Shown: piece after piece, positions 1 to 10,303 of the stretch
How the letters are laid out: each line of letters opens with the position of its first letter
Position numbering within the stretch: position 1 is the stretch's first letter
DNA from: Porites lobata
Taxonomy: Eukaryota > Cnidaria > Anthozoa > Scleractinia > Poritidae
Direction: 5' to 3'
Length of the DNA: 64,000 nucleotides
NCBI GenBank assembly: GCA_942486035.1
Contig: CALNXK010000166.1
Span: 502,501 to 566,500 of the forward strand
The notes under the pieces: generated by a model
Databases searched by the model: none
Told to the model about the DNA's origin: nothing
Seen by the model: only the letters and a program-made list of their open reading frames with translations
Position numbers and translations under genes: made by a program

Positions 1-1290
1 CACTAGGTAACATACGAAATGATGTAACCGGACAGGCTTTAACCTTTGGTCCTAATTTATTTTTTCTTCGCAACCCCTAATCAGTTGACTGGCCGTGAGA
101 GAATATCGCCACAAAAAGATGCGAAAAAGTTTTCGCTGAGTTTCCTTTACATATTCCGGCTTTATATTGGTCTACACCTTACCTGCTTAAAAATGAAACT
201 GTTGTTCAATTAAGTGTCAGTCAAACTCGGTATAATCTTGACTTGCAAATCCAAATGCAAAGGTTTATTTCGCAGTAGAAAAGCGTGTAAACATCATCGA
301 ACAGCGCAATGTAAATTGGCTAATGTGAAACCACGTTTCTTTCACTTTATTTACCATGCACTTATCTCAATTGCACACACTCTTGTGAAATTAGCCTCAG
401 ACAATTAGTTGCGACCTTTAACAGACTCAACAAGCCAGTATGAAAATATGTTAAGAGAAGCTGAGTCTACATGTTCTATTTCTTTTTTTCATATTGCCCT
501 TGCATGTGTTAACATTCCATTTCTTTTTTGTTACAGGTAACTTACAGACATGACGAGGAGATAATTACTTTTCTAGAGAGCAATTCTTTGATACTGTCAG
601 TTATTACTGACTTACTTTGAGTTAAAAACAAAGAACACAGACACTGGTAATGACACAAAAACATTAATCCCTGGCAAGCCTACAAAACAAGAAAGAGGAA
701 CTCAGACTTTCTAACAGCTTTTCTAACGTAGGGAAAATTGCGTTAGAGAGATTTGTAATTGCAACGTTATATTCAAGCACATTGCATTGTCAAACATCAT
801 AATTTACTGAATAATGAACAGTGATTTTGGGGCTTAGCTCAGTTTGTTATGAACTTTGAAAGATATTCTATAACCTTGTATTTTTAAAAGCTTTCATGGA
901 ACGTAGATGCATTTTATTATACAATGAAAATAGTCTCTGTCTCTCTTTTTACTGATTTCAGTCAATTCCATTTTATTCGCAATGTGAAATGGGAATCCTA
1001 TTAAAGACTCATTAAAAGGGGTGAGGAGTTTTTACAATCCCCCAACAGGTCATCTCCACGATGACGCTGTTTTATTACTACGGACGAATCCCTCAGGGTT
1101 TTACTTGCTTGTGAAAATTAGAGCTTTTGTTATTTAAAGTTCTCGGGGACAACCAAATCTATGAAAATGAAAGGAATAGCAATGACGTCATCGTGTAACC
1201 GTACATCAAAAGATAAGCACTGTGATCTGCTTAGTTTTTTTTTGTTTTTAGCCAGGCTTAAAATATCTGTAGATTCAAGGAATTATAACC
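1..1290. other. Non-coding stretch, nothing recognised
   Basis: AT-rich sequence with only short open frames of random appearance. I see no domain, splice-supported exon, RNA gene or clear repeat in it. Confidence 0.5.
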
Positions 1291-1299
1291 TGTGCGTTG

Positions 1300-1812
1300 A
1301 GAGCATGCCAGAGACCAATTTTGGCATGCCCGGCATGACCCAGATTATGGCACGCCTGGCATTCCAGAGAATTTAGCATGCCGGAGATTTTGCTGGGTAT
1401 GAATTACTTATTACTAGAACCTAGGCTTCTCGCGGCCTGGGTGAGAAGGTCACAGAACCTCAAATTATGCTTACAGGGCATGCGAAATTCTGTTGCATGC
1501 CAATTTCAATGCAAAACCACTCTGGGGCCACCCCCTCTATTACCAGTGAGCAAATCATTGACGATAGGCATGCGAAAAATCCTTGCATGTTAACCAACAA
1601 TGAAAACATAGCAGAAATGTCCTCAATTGCTGAGTCATGCCCTAGGGGAGGCTTTGAAATACAGAATTTCCTGACATGGATGAGGGAATTTTCCGTAAAC
1701 AGCATGTGATCATGCCGGCTAGGACGTATTGTCTCCGTATTGCTCCTTTTTACAGCTAGCTAGGCTCATTTTTAGGTTCCATGGTCTGAAATGACGAAGA
1801 ATTCATGCCCTA
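1300..1812. repeat. Cluster of CATGC-containing motifs
   Basis: About ten copies of GCATGC, GCATG or CATGCC occur within roughly 500 bases (for example near 1303, 1325, 1376, 1478, 1495, 1568, 1583, 1703 and 1803). Some are paired as short inverted repeats. The spacing is irregular, so this is a motif-rich stretch rather than a true tandem array. No coding content is supported. Confidence 0.4.
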
Positions 1813-2228
1813 AATGTAAAAAGTCCAAAAACGTCCTCGAAATTTTAGTTTCCAAGCCGTTTCTTGTTCTCTGTTCAACCTATACACGTCATCTCTAGAG
1901 TTTGGCAGCCGCGTTTTAGAAATTCGCGCCAAAACCGTCAACCCAGTTCCAGACCCAGACCCAGACCCAGTTCTTCAGTTGGGTGGACAGACTTGCTTTA
2001 GTATGATGCTTATGATAGGGTCATCTCGTGAATGAATTTACTCTTACAGCGGGGATGGAAATTTAGCGACTAGAATTAGGGAAAACAGATACATGTAAGC
2101 ATATGTTCATGCATGTCTCCTTTCAATTTTCACCACCGAATTTGAACTTTTACAATAAGGTTTAACCAAGATGCTTCCTTCTCTTAAGTTGTTAGTTGAT
2201 TCTTTAAGTTGTTACTCTTGTGGTCAAA

Positions 2229-2560
2229 AACACAGTAAAAAAAGCATTTTTTGAAATGAGTTAAGATCACACATTTCTTGAGTAAAGGTTAAATTTTACT
2301 CAATGTGTTGAGTAAACTTTACACACAGATTGAGTTAGATAATTTACACATCAAGGTGTGTAAAAACAACTCACTATTTTGAGTAACAATCAGTACAGTA
2401 CTTACTCAGAAGTGAGAGTAAACTTACTCAACGAATTGAGTTAGATCATTAACACATTATGGTGTGTAAAAACAACTCACCATTTTGAGTAACAATCATA
2501 TTTACTCAAACATGAGAGTAAACTTACTCACCTACCGAGTTAAAGTGTTCTTTTAAATAT
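2229..2560. repeat. GAGTAA/TTACTC repeat array, copy 1
   Basis: Alternating GAGTAA and TTACTC words fill this stretch. A unit containing GGTGTGTAAAAACAACTCAC recurs with a period of 106 bases (anchors at 2355 and 2461). The left edge has the word CACAGTAAAAAAAGC. Its reverse complement closes the similar array at 12.29-12.82 kb, so the two arrays look like opposite-strand members of one non-autonomous element family. Confidence 0.6.
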
Positions 2561-2619
2561 ATATTAACAAAATATTGAGTAAATCGCTTTTATCCAGCAA
2601 TAGGGACTATAAAAACAGA

Positions 2620-3490
2620 AGATATATTTGAGTGCACTTGAATATTTGAATTAAAGAAAAAAATAGGAAAAAAAATCTTTTTGGAAGAAAACACTCTGCA
2701 CTTAGGGTATTACATGAAATGCTTTTGACCACTTTTAATTATTTTTTTCTCTTTATTATTTTATGTAAATTTTCAGGTAAACGTAAATGTATACACTGCT
2801 TTTACAATAGAATCTTTGATGAGCTAAATAATATGTTACCTGACATAAGTAAACTTTGTAAGACAACTGAGGTCTGGGTGTCTTGAAAACAACCCCTACC
2901 CTGCCTCGTACCCAGACGTCTCTCTTTTGATGAAAATGTGCACGCAAAGGAAGGCGGGAAGGAGACGACGGGCGAGACGTCGCTTCGCCTGCTGTCTGTA
3001 CCCTTCCCATGGTCCCTTGCGGTTCATCACCAGTCACTCGCGTTTCGCACTCGTCTGCCATGTGAAAATCGAAGCGCCTGAGGAGGAGGCTGACCCCTAC
3101 CCTCTAAGACCCCCCACCAAATGACTCTGACCTTTACTGATTAGGGTTAGGAAACTGAGTGAATTAGGTTCCACTTAAGTCATTATACTGGACAAACTGA
3201 CCCAAAAGTTGATTAACTCAGTTTCCCAACTTTAATCTTAGGAGGTCTTAGGGGTCTTTGTTTTCAAGACACCCCTGAAGTCTTGGAGAAATAAACAAAC
3301 ATTCACAGTATAAATATAGGCGCATTTCACGCCCAGGCTGGTGCAGTCTTGTCCGTACAATGCTAACAATAGGGAATAATAATTATTATTATAACTTGAC
3401 CAAATATCATGAAAAAAAAAAAGACTATATCATCATGGGCACAGGCTGCCCATAAGATTGATGCTAACATATATAGGCCAAGCATAATTG
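2620..3490. other. Non-coding stretch, nothing recognised
   Basis: Mixed AT-rich sequence between the repeat array and the terminal exon on the minus strand. It contains short frames only. The segments at 3100 and 3250 (GACCCC/GGGGTC-type words near AAGACACCCC) are weakly inverted, but no element boundary could be fixed. Confidence 0.4.
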
Positions 3491-3496
3491 ATGCAC

Positions 3497-4326
3497 TTAG
3501 ACACAGTCCACCCTATACCTCAAAACCACAAACCAATCATGCGAAAATCGACCAAAACCCTTGCACAGACTAAGAGGATGGAAGTCTTGGAGGTTCTTTT
3601 GTTTAACACAGGCCATCTCATTCATTTCTACAACTTTGTAAGCATTTAAATGGCTGATGAACTCCAAGACTCTTATTCGTTTGTACTGTAATATAACCAC
3701 TTCTCCATCAATGATTAACACTTGATTCACTTTCCCCAAAACAGGAACTCCATGGCATGTCCCAACAACAACCACACAGCCTCTTACATACTTTGTGCCA
3801 TACATTTTGAGCCATGAAGTCCTAAAACATCACAGATTTATAATCAATTATTAGTAATCAACATATACATGCAAAACCACCTTATTGTGGACCACTTAAC
3901 TTGATGTCAAGATCGATACTTTGGGGAAGAGGAATCTTAAATAGTTAGGGTTGCCCTCTGGGCAGGCTCTGCCCAAGGTTCCAACCCCTTATCCTTTTAT
4001 ATACCATTTTTGACAGAAAAGGTACCACTTTGGTATACCTATGTATTGGCATATGGTACACTGTACCCCTTTCACATACCCAGTTAAGAATGCTAAATCC
4101 CTTTTAATTGCTGTAAAATGCACCACCTTTAACATTTGAGTTGACAATTAAAGGGATTAACCCCGGGAGGAAAAGGGGGGGGGGAGGGGGGGGGGTTGAG
4201 AGTCACTGCCTCATACTGGTTCGATATATGACAGGATAAAGTTAATGTGCATAAATATTAATGTGCACTCTATTTTTCCATACCTTTTTTTTTTTTTTTT
4301 TTTTTTTTTTATTTTGATCGCGTTAA

Positions 4327-4368
<42 letters not shown>

Positions 4369-7300
4369 TTGCTTTACTTAACCCAATAATTACAATATTG
4401 AACACTGCTTACACTGCTTACATTATTTACAACATTCATACCATACTTACAATACTGACAATACTTATTGCTTACATTGCTAACAATACTACTGTTTTCA
4501 AACATTATTACATTTCGTATGCTTCAAGTACACAGTTGCATCGGAAGAAACTTATTTAAGGATAGTTGGCGTTATTGAGGCAGGATAAGCTACGGATGAA
4601 AGACATAGAGAATATCAGGGGCGTTGGGAATAGCCATGGTAGAAACGATAGTTTCTACGTGATGTCGTGTAGGAATGACCATTGTTTGGGCAGAACATTG
4701 TTTGCTTCTGCTTGTGCTTGTATGTTGTAAATTGTCTTTAGGTGTTTGAGAAATCCTTGCAATAGAGGTATAGCTTCTTTTGTTTTGCAGAGCCAGATAT
4801 AGTGCCTGGCAATAAGAAAACAAAAGTTGATCTGGCGTTGAAGTTTAGAAGAGTCTGATCTCAGGCCTAGTGAAACAGTCATGTCTGCAGAGTAACTATC
4901 GGGAATAATTTGGCAAAGTTTTAATCGCGTTATGATGCTCTCCCAGAAAAGCGCCGTTTTGGGGCAGGACCAGAAAAGGTGTACGAGTTTTTCTGGTTCT
5001 TTTTTACAAAAGGAGCAGTTGGAGTTTTCTTTTACTCTTATCTTAGTTAAGAAAGCGTTTGTTGGTATTCTTCTGTGCAGCAATTTAAATTGAAATTCCC
5101 TGAGTTTTATGCTTTTTGTGATTTTATGAGCTAGCTGGTAGGTCGCACCCCACGTTATTTCGTTTTGACCTAAGTTGCAGTCTTGATTCCATTTTTGCTG
5201 GCTTGTAGTAGGGGGGGCACTTGCTTGCTTTTTGGGCTTTCATTAGTTTTGTCGAAAAGCTTTCGTAACTATTACCTTCGTTTGTGTAGTCACCTTGGTT
5301 GAATGTGTTGCATAGCTTTTTAAGAGCAGAAATTATTCCACAGTATGCCAAGGGTTGGACCTTGATGTCGTATTTGTTTAAAAGTTCTGGTGGAGTGAGG
5401 AATTTTCCTTCTCTGTTCCTTAAGTGCTTAACTTTTGTGATGCCTTTACGATACCATTCTTTAAAGAAAATAGGGCTGTCGTTAATCCTTACAAGTGAGT
5501 TGTACCATATGCCTTGTTCTGAAAGCTGGCTCTCTGATGTTATCCTCTCTTCAAAATTGATTTCTGACCAGATTAGGAGAATTTCCTTTAAGAAACTGTC
5601 TTGCGTTTTTGAAGATATTAGCTATGTCTATCTTATTAAGGTTGCTTGTGAAAGGTAGGGTACACTCAAACTTTTTCAGTTCAAGATCTAGAAAAAGTTT
5701 CCATTTACCCTGATTATCTGTATCCAGGTACTTTTTTATCCAAGTGGTTTTTAGCGCTTTATTGAAAGATAGTATGTCAATCATTTTGAGGCCACCTGCT
5801 GGGTAATTGTTAATCATAATATCTCGCTTTATTTTATCGCCCTTTCCGTTCCAAAGGAACAAGTAAAAGAGCTTGTTAATCTCGCTAATTATTTTTTTTT
5901 TTTGTGCACAAGGGTGCCAAGACGTACACAATTTGAGAAGCTACTAAGCTTTTCAGAACAGTGATCTTCCCACTTAAGGTTAATCTACGGTATTTCCAGT
6001 TGCTTAGAATATTGTTAATTTTTTCCAGTTTTTCCTTATAATTTAGAAGTACAGTGTTTTCAGGGTCTGTCGTAAACCAAACGCCTAAAGATTTTACTTT
6101 GTTTGTTTGCCATCTGAAATTTCTTTCTGGAAGAAGAATTTCTGTTTTTCCACTATATGTTCCGATCCAAATTGCTTCTGTTTTTTTTACTGTTGAGTTT
6201 GAGACCCGAGGCTTCTCCAAAATCGTCGAGTGTGTTGAGAGCAGCTGAGAGCGACGTTTGTGAACCATTTAATATTAAGGTTGTATCGTCTGCGTATTGA
6301 CTTATTTTAATTTCCTCTTGGTTAACGTGTATTCCTCTGATATTGCTGTTTCTTTTAAAAGCCTTGGCTAAGACTTCAACTGAAAGAACAAATAGATATG
6401 GAGACAACGGGCACCCCTGCCTGACCCCTCTTTCAATTTTAAAGAAATTGCTTGTCCAGCCGTTGTTTAAGAAGCAGCTCTCTATGTTGCTGTAAAGGCA
6501 TTTGACCCAGTTTACAACACTTGGGCCGAAACCGAAGTATTGAAGAGAATTTATGATAAAAGGCCATTCAATCGTGTCAAAAGCCTTTTCGAAATCAAGA
6601 AATAATAATAGCCCTGGGATATTTTTTTCTTTGGTAAAACGAATAACATAGTCTATTAATCGTATGTTCTCGCCAATAAACCTGCCTTTCATAAAGCCAG
6701 TTTGATCACAGCTGATGAGATCGGGAAGAACCTTTTTCAGCCTGTTAGCCACAGCCTTTGCTGCAATTTTGTAGTCGCAGTTGAGAAGAGTAAGCGGACT
6801 CCAGTTTTTAATGAAATACGGCTCAGCGTCTTTCTTGGGAATGAGTTTGATTACTCCTCTTCTTTGTGTGATGGAAAGCTGACTCGTTTCGTGCGCATAA
6901 TTAAGAGCGTTAATCAATAAGTTTGATATGTTTGTCCAAAATACTCTATAAAATTCTGCAGGTAGCCCATCAGATCCAGGGGTTTTTCCCTGTTCCATGG
7001 TTTTCAGGGCTGCAAGGCATTCCCTTTCTGTTAGCAGGCCTTCACAGTTGTTCCAATAACGCTTTGGCTTATTAAAAAGAAATCAAGTCTACAGTAAACC
7101 TTAGGTTGTCGTTGTCTCCAAGTGTACCTTTTGTCATCTGGATTGTGAATTCTCCAGACATCGAGAAGATCTAGGTTCTCTGAAATTTCTTGAACGGTCT
7201 TCAAGCTATTTTGGTGAGTTTTGGCAATGCCACCTTTTTTGTCATTTTCGATGTTAAGAACAAGGTTGAAGTCACCGCCAATTATTATGTCTTCACATTT

Positions 7301-9194
7301 AAAATTTAAAAGATGATCGTAAAAGTTTTGAAAGAATGAAGGTTTATCCTCGTTGGGAGCATAGATGTTAGCGAGGGTCAAAAGCTTTTCGTTAGCTTTT
7401 AAGTCACAGATAATAAATCTCCTGCAGGGTCGGTGTAAAGTCTTTGGAGCTGAAGGTTAAAATTATTGTTAAAAAGAATACATACCCCTGCTTTGTTGCT
7501 TTCAAAAGAGGTGAAGTAAGCTTGATAGCCCCATTCTGCTTTCCACAAGTGATTTGTTTTTTCTATACAGTGTACTTCTTGGAGCATGCATATTGATGGC
7601 CTTTTGGCGCGAAGCCAATTAAATACTTCTCTTCTTTTAGCGTCATCCCTAAGTCCCCTGACATTCAATGAAGTTATTTTCAAAGTCACGATTTGTTCAA
7701 GTCTTTTGTAATAAACGTTGTCTCGACGGGAAAAAAACATGTGCGCCTCAATAAAGGATTTGCATTCTTTCTATTAGGTGTAAAATGATTGATGCAAAAG
7801 GTACTCGATATTTTAAACAAATAATGAAGACTAAAACGTGCATATAATATTAGACTGAAGCAAATGATCACAAAAGGTAAATTAAACAAAATAACACTTT
7901 GAATAAATAAAAAGAGTAGCGCAAAAAAAACAAAAAACAGAGCATAGACAAATTTGTAGTTAGTAAAATTAAATTACTTTGGCAGCGAGAAATTTGAATG
8001 GTTGATAAGACGTCCCTCTCCAGACTTAACGTAGATTATTTTGCCTGTTCAGTTTATAATTGATCTAAGTCCTCTTCGGAAAAAATTCTAACAGGGGAGC
8101 CATAGGGTGATGTCTTAACAAAAATCTTACCATCCAAAGACCAAACACTGAGTAGAGTACCCTCTTGTCTTCTCTTGTTCGCTTCTTTCATGATTCTACG
8201 CCTATAAGCCGTGAGGTTCTCGTTTATAAAAATACGTTGTCGTTCCTGTGCATTTGAAGGGTAGCTGGGAAATAGATCTTTGATTTTGACATCCTTTAGT
8301 TTGGTGCGTTCTTTGTAAAGTTTCGATTTCACTTTATGATTGCAAAATTTCACTATAATGGATTTGCCCCGATTCAGCTTGTGTGAAATCTCTATTTCTT
8401 CAGGCTCTATGGTGATATTTAGGGCTTCAGCAACCTTGATGACCGCGGCCTCCGTACTGGGATACGCATCTTCTGGAATTCCATGGATTTCCAGCGAGTT
8501 CTTCCGAGTGTATTGTTCCAAATCATCATGGTGTTCCCACAGTCGATCGGATTCTTCTTTTTGCTTTTCTAGATTCTCCTTTGTTGTTTTAAGCTCGTTC
8601 CTTGTTGAGGCTAGCATGTGTTTTAATTCTTTGTATTCGTCCTTGGTCTTTTGCAAGGACTCTTTCAAATCTTTAAGCTCCTTCTCGTAGAAGTTGGCAG
8701 ATTCTTTTAATTCTTCGATTTCCTTCTTCAGCGTTCGATTTTCGCTAAGAACTGCAGCTATTTGGATTTGTATGTCGACCAGTAGAGCCTTGATTTCAAG
8801 AAGGCTAGGCTCTTCTTGTTCCTTGCCCGCTTCAATCGATTCTTCAACATCAATGTTTTCCTCGGCCGCCATGTTGGATTTCTTCAGATTTCTTGGTTCG
8901 TCTTCGGTTGAGCCACGATCACCTCTTTTATTCTTTCTGGGAGGCATTTACATTGAAGAAGGTAGATTACATCGTCAGGGAGCCAGATAGTGTATTTTCA
9001 TAGGAGTAGGTGCCAGAGAGGGGTCATCTTTGGCAATGTTAGGCAGACACGATGAATACACGTCCGACCGCTGCGATTTCCCGCCAAAAGTCCTATTTTT
9101 CCATACCTGGTTATCATCCTTCCTTCTGTAATCAAGGGATCCACTTCTTGCAACATATTATCCAGTCCTGACTCACCAACAGTTGACCTATGGC
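3497..9194 (-). CDS. 3' two exons of an uncharacterised repetitive-family gene, intron invaded by a LINE
   Basis: Two minus-strand exons join in phase. The upstream exon is 9194-9107, with acceptor CTATAG and donor CAG/GTATGG. The last exon is 3821-3497, with acceptor GTTTTAG and stop at 3499-3497. Both splice sites have phase 2, so the joined codon is AG|G. The last exon encodes about 108 residues with the pattern W-L-K-M-Y-G-T-K-Y at its start and a D-F-H-P-L motif near the end. I recognise this pattern only as a tail domain of uncharacterised multi-copy genes in cnidarians and fish, and no function is known to me. Upstream exons were not found, so this may be a gene fragment. The 5.3-kb intron exists mainly because a 4.8-kb LINE sits in it. 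Exon structure is read from the sequence; the family assignment is recollection and moderately uncertain. Confidence 0.5.
4166..4198. repeat. Poly-G tract with quadruplex potential
   Basis: An almost uninterrupted G tract (two runs of 10 or more G separated by single A residues) just outside the 3' end of the LINE. It lies in the intron of the minus-strand gene, where the transcript would carry C runs. Confidence 0.6.
4270..4284. repeat. LINE target-site duplication, 3' flank copy
   Basis: CTATTTTTCCATACC, identical to 9093-9107, lies immediately beside the poly-T end (poly-A of the minus-strand LINE). Confidence 0.9.
4655..7740 (-). pseudogene. LINE ORF2: endonuclease-reverse transcriptase, degenerate
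   Basis: The frame begins at 7740, with the endonuclease start ITSLNVRGL and motif QEVH. It shifts frame near 7420 and continues through the GGDFN and R-L-D-F-F motifs. It then meets an internal deletion near 7050 that removes the end of the endonuclease and the linker to the reverse transcriptase. The RT core (6998-6153) keeps motif A (F-L-D-F-E-K-A-F-D), motif B (G-V-R-Q-G-C-P-L-S-P) and the catalytic Y-A-D-D. Further shifts occur at homopolymer runs near 6181-6188 and 5891-5901, near 5550, and near 5100. The last block (5083-4655) has the C-x2-C...H-x4-C motif usual at the C-terminus of L1/Tx1-type ORF2. The catalytic residues seen are intact but the reading frame is not. Confidence 0.9.
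8054..8947 (-). CDS. LINE ORF1 protein, intact, 297 residues
   Basis: An uninterrupted 297-residue frame. Residues 1-45 are charged and contain a basic start (M-P-P-R-K-N-K-R). Residues about 50-150 form a long heptad-rich coiled coil (repeated L-K-E, E-L-K). A block from about 155 begins Y-T-R-K-N-S-L-E-I-H-G-I-P and resembles the RNA-recognition segment of L1-type ORF1 proteins. The C-terminal third is basic and matches the usual nucleic-acid-binding tail. In this family the protein forms trimers on the LINE RNA and acts as a nucleic-acid chaperone. The start is the first ATG after the 145-base leader. Its integrity contrasts with the broken ORF2. Confidence 0.88.
   Translation of the reverse strand: MPPRKNKRGDRGSTEDEPRNLKKSNMAAEENIDVEESIEAGKEQEEPSLLEIKALLVDIQIQIAAVLSENRTLKKEIEELKESANFYEKELKDLKESLQKTKDEYKELKHMLASTRNELKTTKENLEKQKEESDRLWEHHDDLEQYTRKNSLEIHGIPEDAYPSTEAAVIKVAEALNITIEPEEIEISHKLNRGKSIIVKFCNHKVKSKLYKERTKLKDVKIKDLFPSYPSNAQERQRIFINENLTAYRRRIMKEANKRRQEGTLLSVWSLDGKIFVKTSPYGSPVRIFSEEDLDQL
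9093..9107. repeat. LINE target-site duplication, 5' flank copy, spans a splice donor
   Basis: CTATTTTTCCATACC, identical to 4270-4284. Read on the minus strand it is G|GTATGGAAAAATAG: the first G is the last exon base and the rest is the intron start. Confidence 0.9.
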
Positions 9195-9568
9195 CTATAG
9201 TAAATTGGGCACAAAACAAAGGACTTTCAAGAAACATACATGTGTACCTTATTAATTAACCATTAATATAAATACAAAATATCTGAAAGAAGGAGACAAT
9301 AGAATTCTATGAATGTTCATGGCAAGGTAATCTGTGTTACAATAATGTATATGCCAATTAATTCTTGGTCTGCCAGCTAGAATATAAAGTTGAGTCATTT
9401 AGGTGCGTACTAAATTAAAACATTGTAAATTTTTTTTTTTTCTTTTTACTCTGTAATCCCATTTAGCCCGTATTATAAGATGCAAAAATTCTTCAGCACA
9501 ATCATAGGTACAGTGTAGGAAAGGAACCAATTATTCATACAGGTAGCTTAGCTACATATATAACAATA

Positions 9569-9760
9569 CAGTGAAACCTGTATTAAGTGGACACCGTATT
9601 AAGTGGACACCCTCTATTAAGCGGACAGTAGCGGAAGTCTCCAAATTTATTTGCCTTATTTACTTTAAATGAAACCTTTATGAAGCGGACACCTTTATTA
9701 AGCGGACGCAGACACCTGCAAAGTACCTGAAATGGTCATTTCTATTGTTGCCAACCTGTA
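9569..9760. mobile_element. Fragment of pogo/Tigger-like element (GCGGACACC end repeats)
   Basis: A TA dinucleotide precedes CAGTGAAACCTGTATTAAG, followed by several repeats of TATTAAGCGGACACC. Ends starting CAGT after a TA target are typical of pogo/Tigger-type Tc1/mariner relatives. No matching inverted end was found, so this is one end only. A second, same-strand copy of the word lies near 10133-10180. Confidence 0.55.
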
Positions 9761-10303
9761 ATTGAAATGGACACTTTTAATTAAATTCCACCACCCAACA
9801 TGCTAGACACCGGAAATGCGAAAGATTGCCTCGAATTGCCACCCACAAATTTTCCGATCTTTACATTAAAACACGTGACTTGACGAACTTATTTGATTAG
9901 TTTCACAGTACAGGATTGTTTTCTATTTCGTTTTGTTTGTATAGAGCCTGTTTCACTCATCTGATTTCTTCAAATTTGAGTTGCAATCCATGTTTATGGT
10001 ACTATGATCAATTGGTTCACTTTGATAAAGAAATTAATGCAAACTTCTATCGTCATAATCCCTAGGAGTATTATAAATGTCGCTTCCACTGTTCATTTGA
10101 ATGGCATTTGACTTCTCATATGACGTTATATATTGAAACCAGTATTAGGCGGACACCCTGTATTAAGCGGACGCTACATGAGGCTATAGCATCTTCAATC
10201 TACTAATGATTGAGTTTTTATTATATTATTTATGTGGTGCACACATGCAGCTTAAAAAGACAAGACATTCACCTTTATGCTGTTTAAAAAAATCTTACGT
10301 TAG

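Larger units (their letters stand above)
4285..9092 (-). mobile_element. L1/Tx1-like LINE, near full length, 4.8 kb
   Basis: The element runs on the minus strand from a 5' end at 9092 to a poly-A tail (poly-T on plus) at 4285-4366. It is bounded by a perfect 15-bp target-site duplication. The order is a short 5' leader (about 145 bases), ORF1 (coiled coil plus RNA-binding module), a 313-base gap, then ORF2 with an APE-type endonuclease, reverse transcriptase and a C-terminal CCHC-like zinc motif. These domains and the poly-A tail are typical of the L1/Tx1 side of non-LTR elements. ORF1 is intact, while ORF2 has several frameshifts and an internal deletion, so the copy cannot move by itself. 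The tail is split into two A tracts separated by 19 bases, 4311-4329. It sits in an intron in the same orientation as the host gene. Confidence 0.93.

Noticed and set aside
1460..1709. Complementary 80-residue frames on both strands
   Set aside because: Both come from the CATGC motif-rich stretch; no domain and no splice signals.
4211..4559. Overlapping poly-Lys and poly-Phe open frames
   Set aside because: They only translate the LINE poly-A tail and its complement.
8340..8990. Two plus-strand frames of about 100 residues each
   Set aside because: Antisense shadows of LINE ORF1; low-complexity Ser/Phe composition.
9569..10180. A complete pogo-like transposon between the two GCGGACACC blocks
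   Set aside because: Both blocks face the same way; no inverted end and no second TA-flanked CAGT were found.
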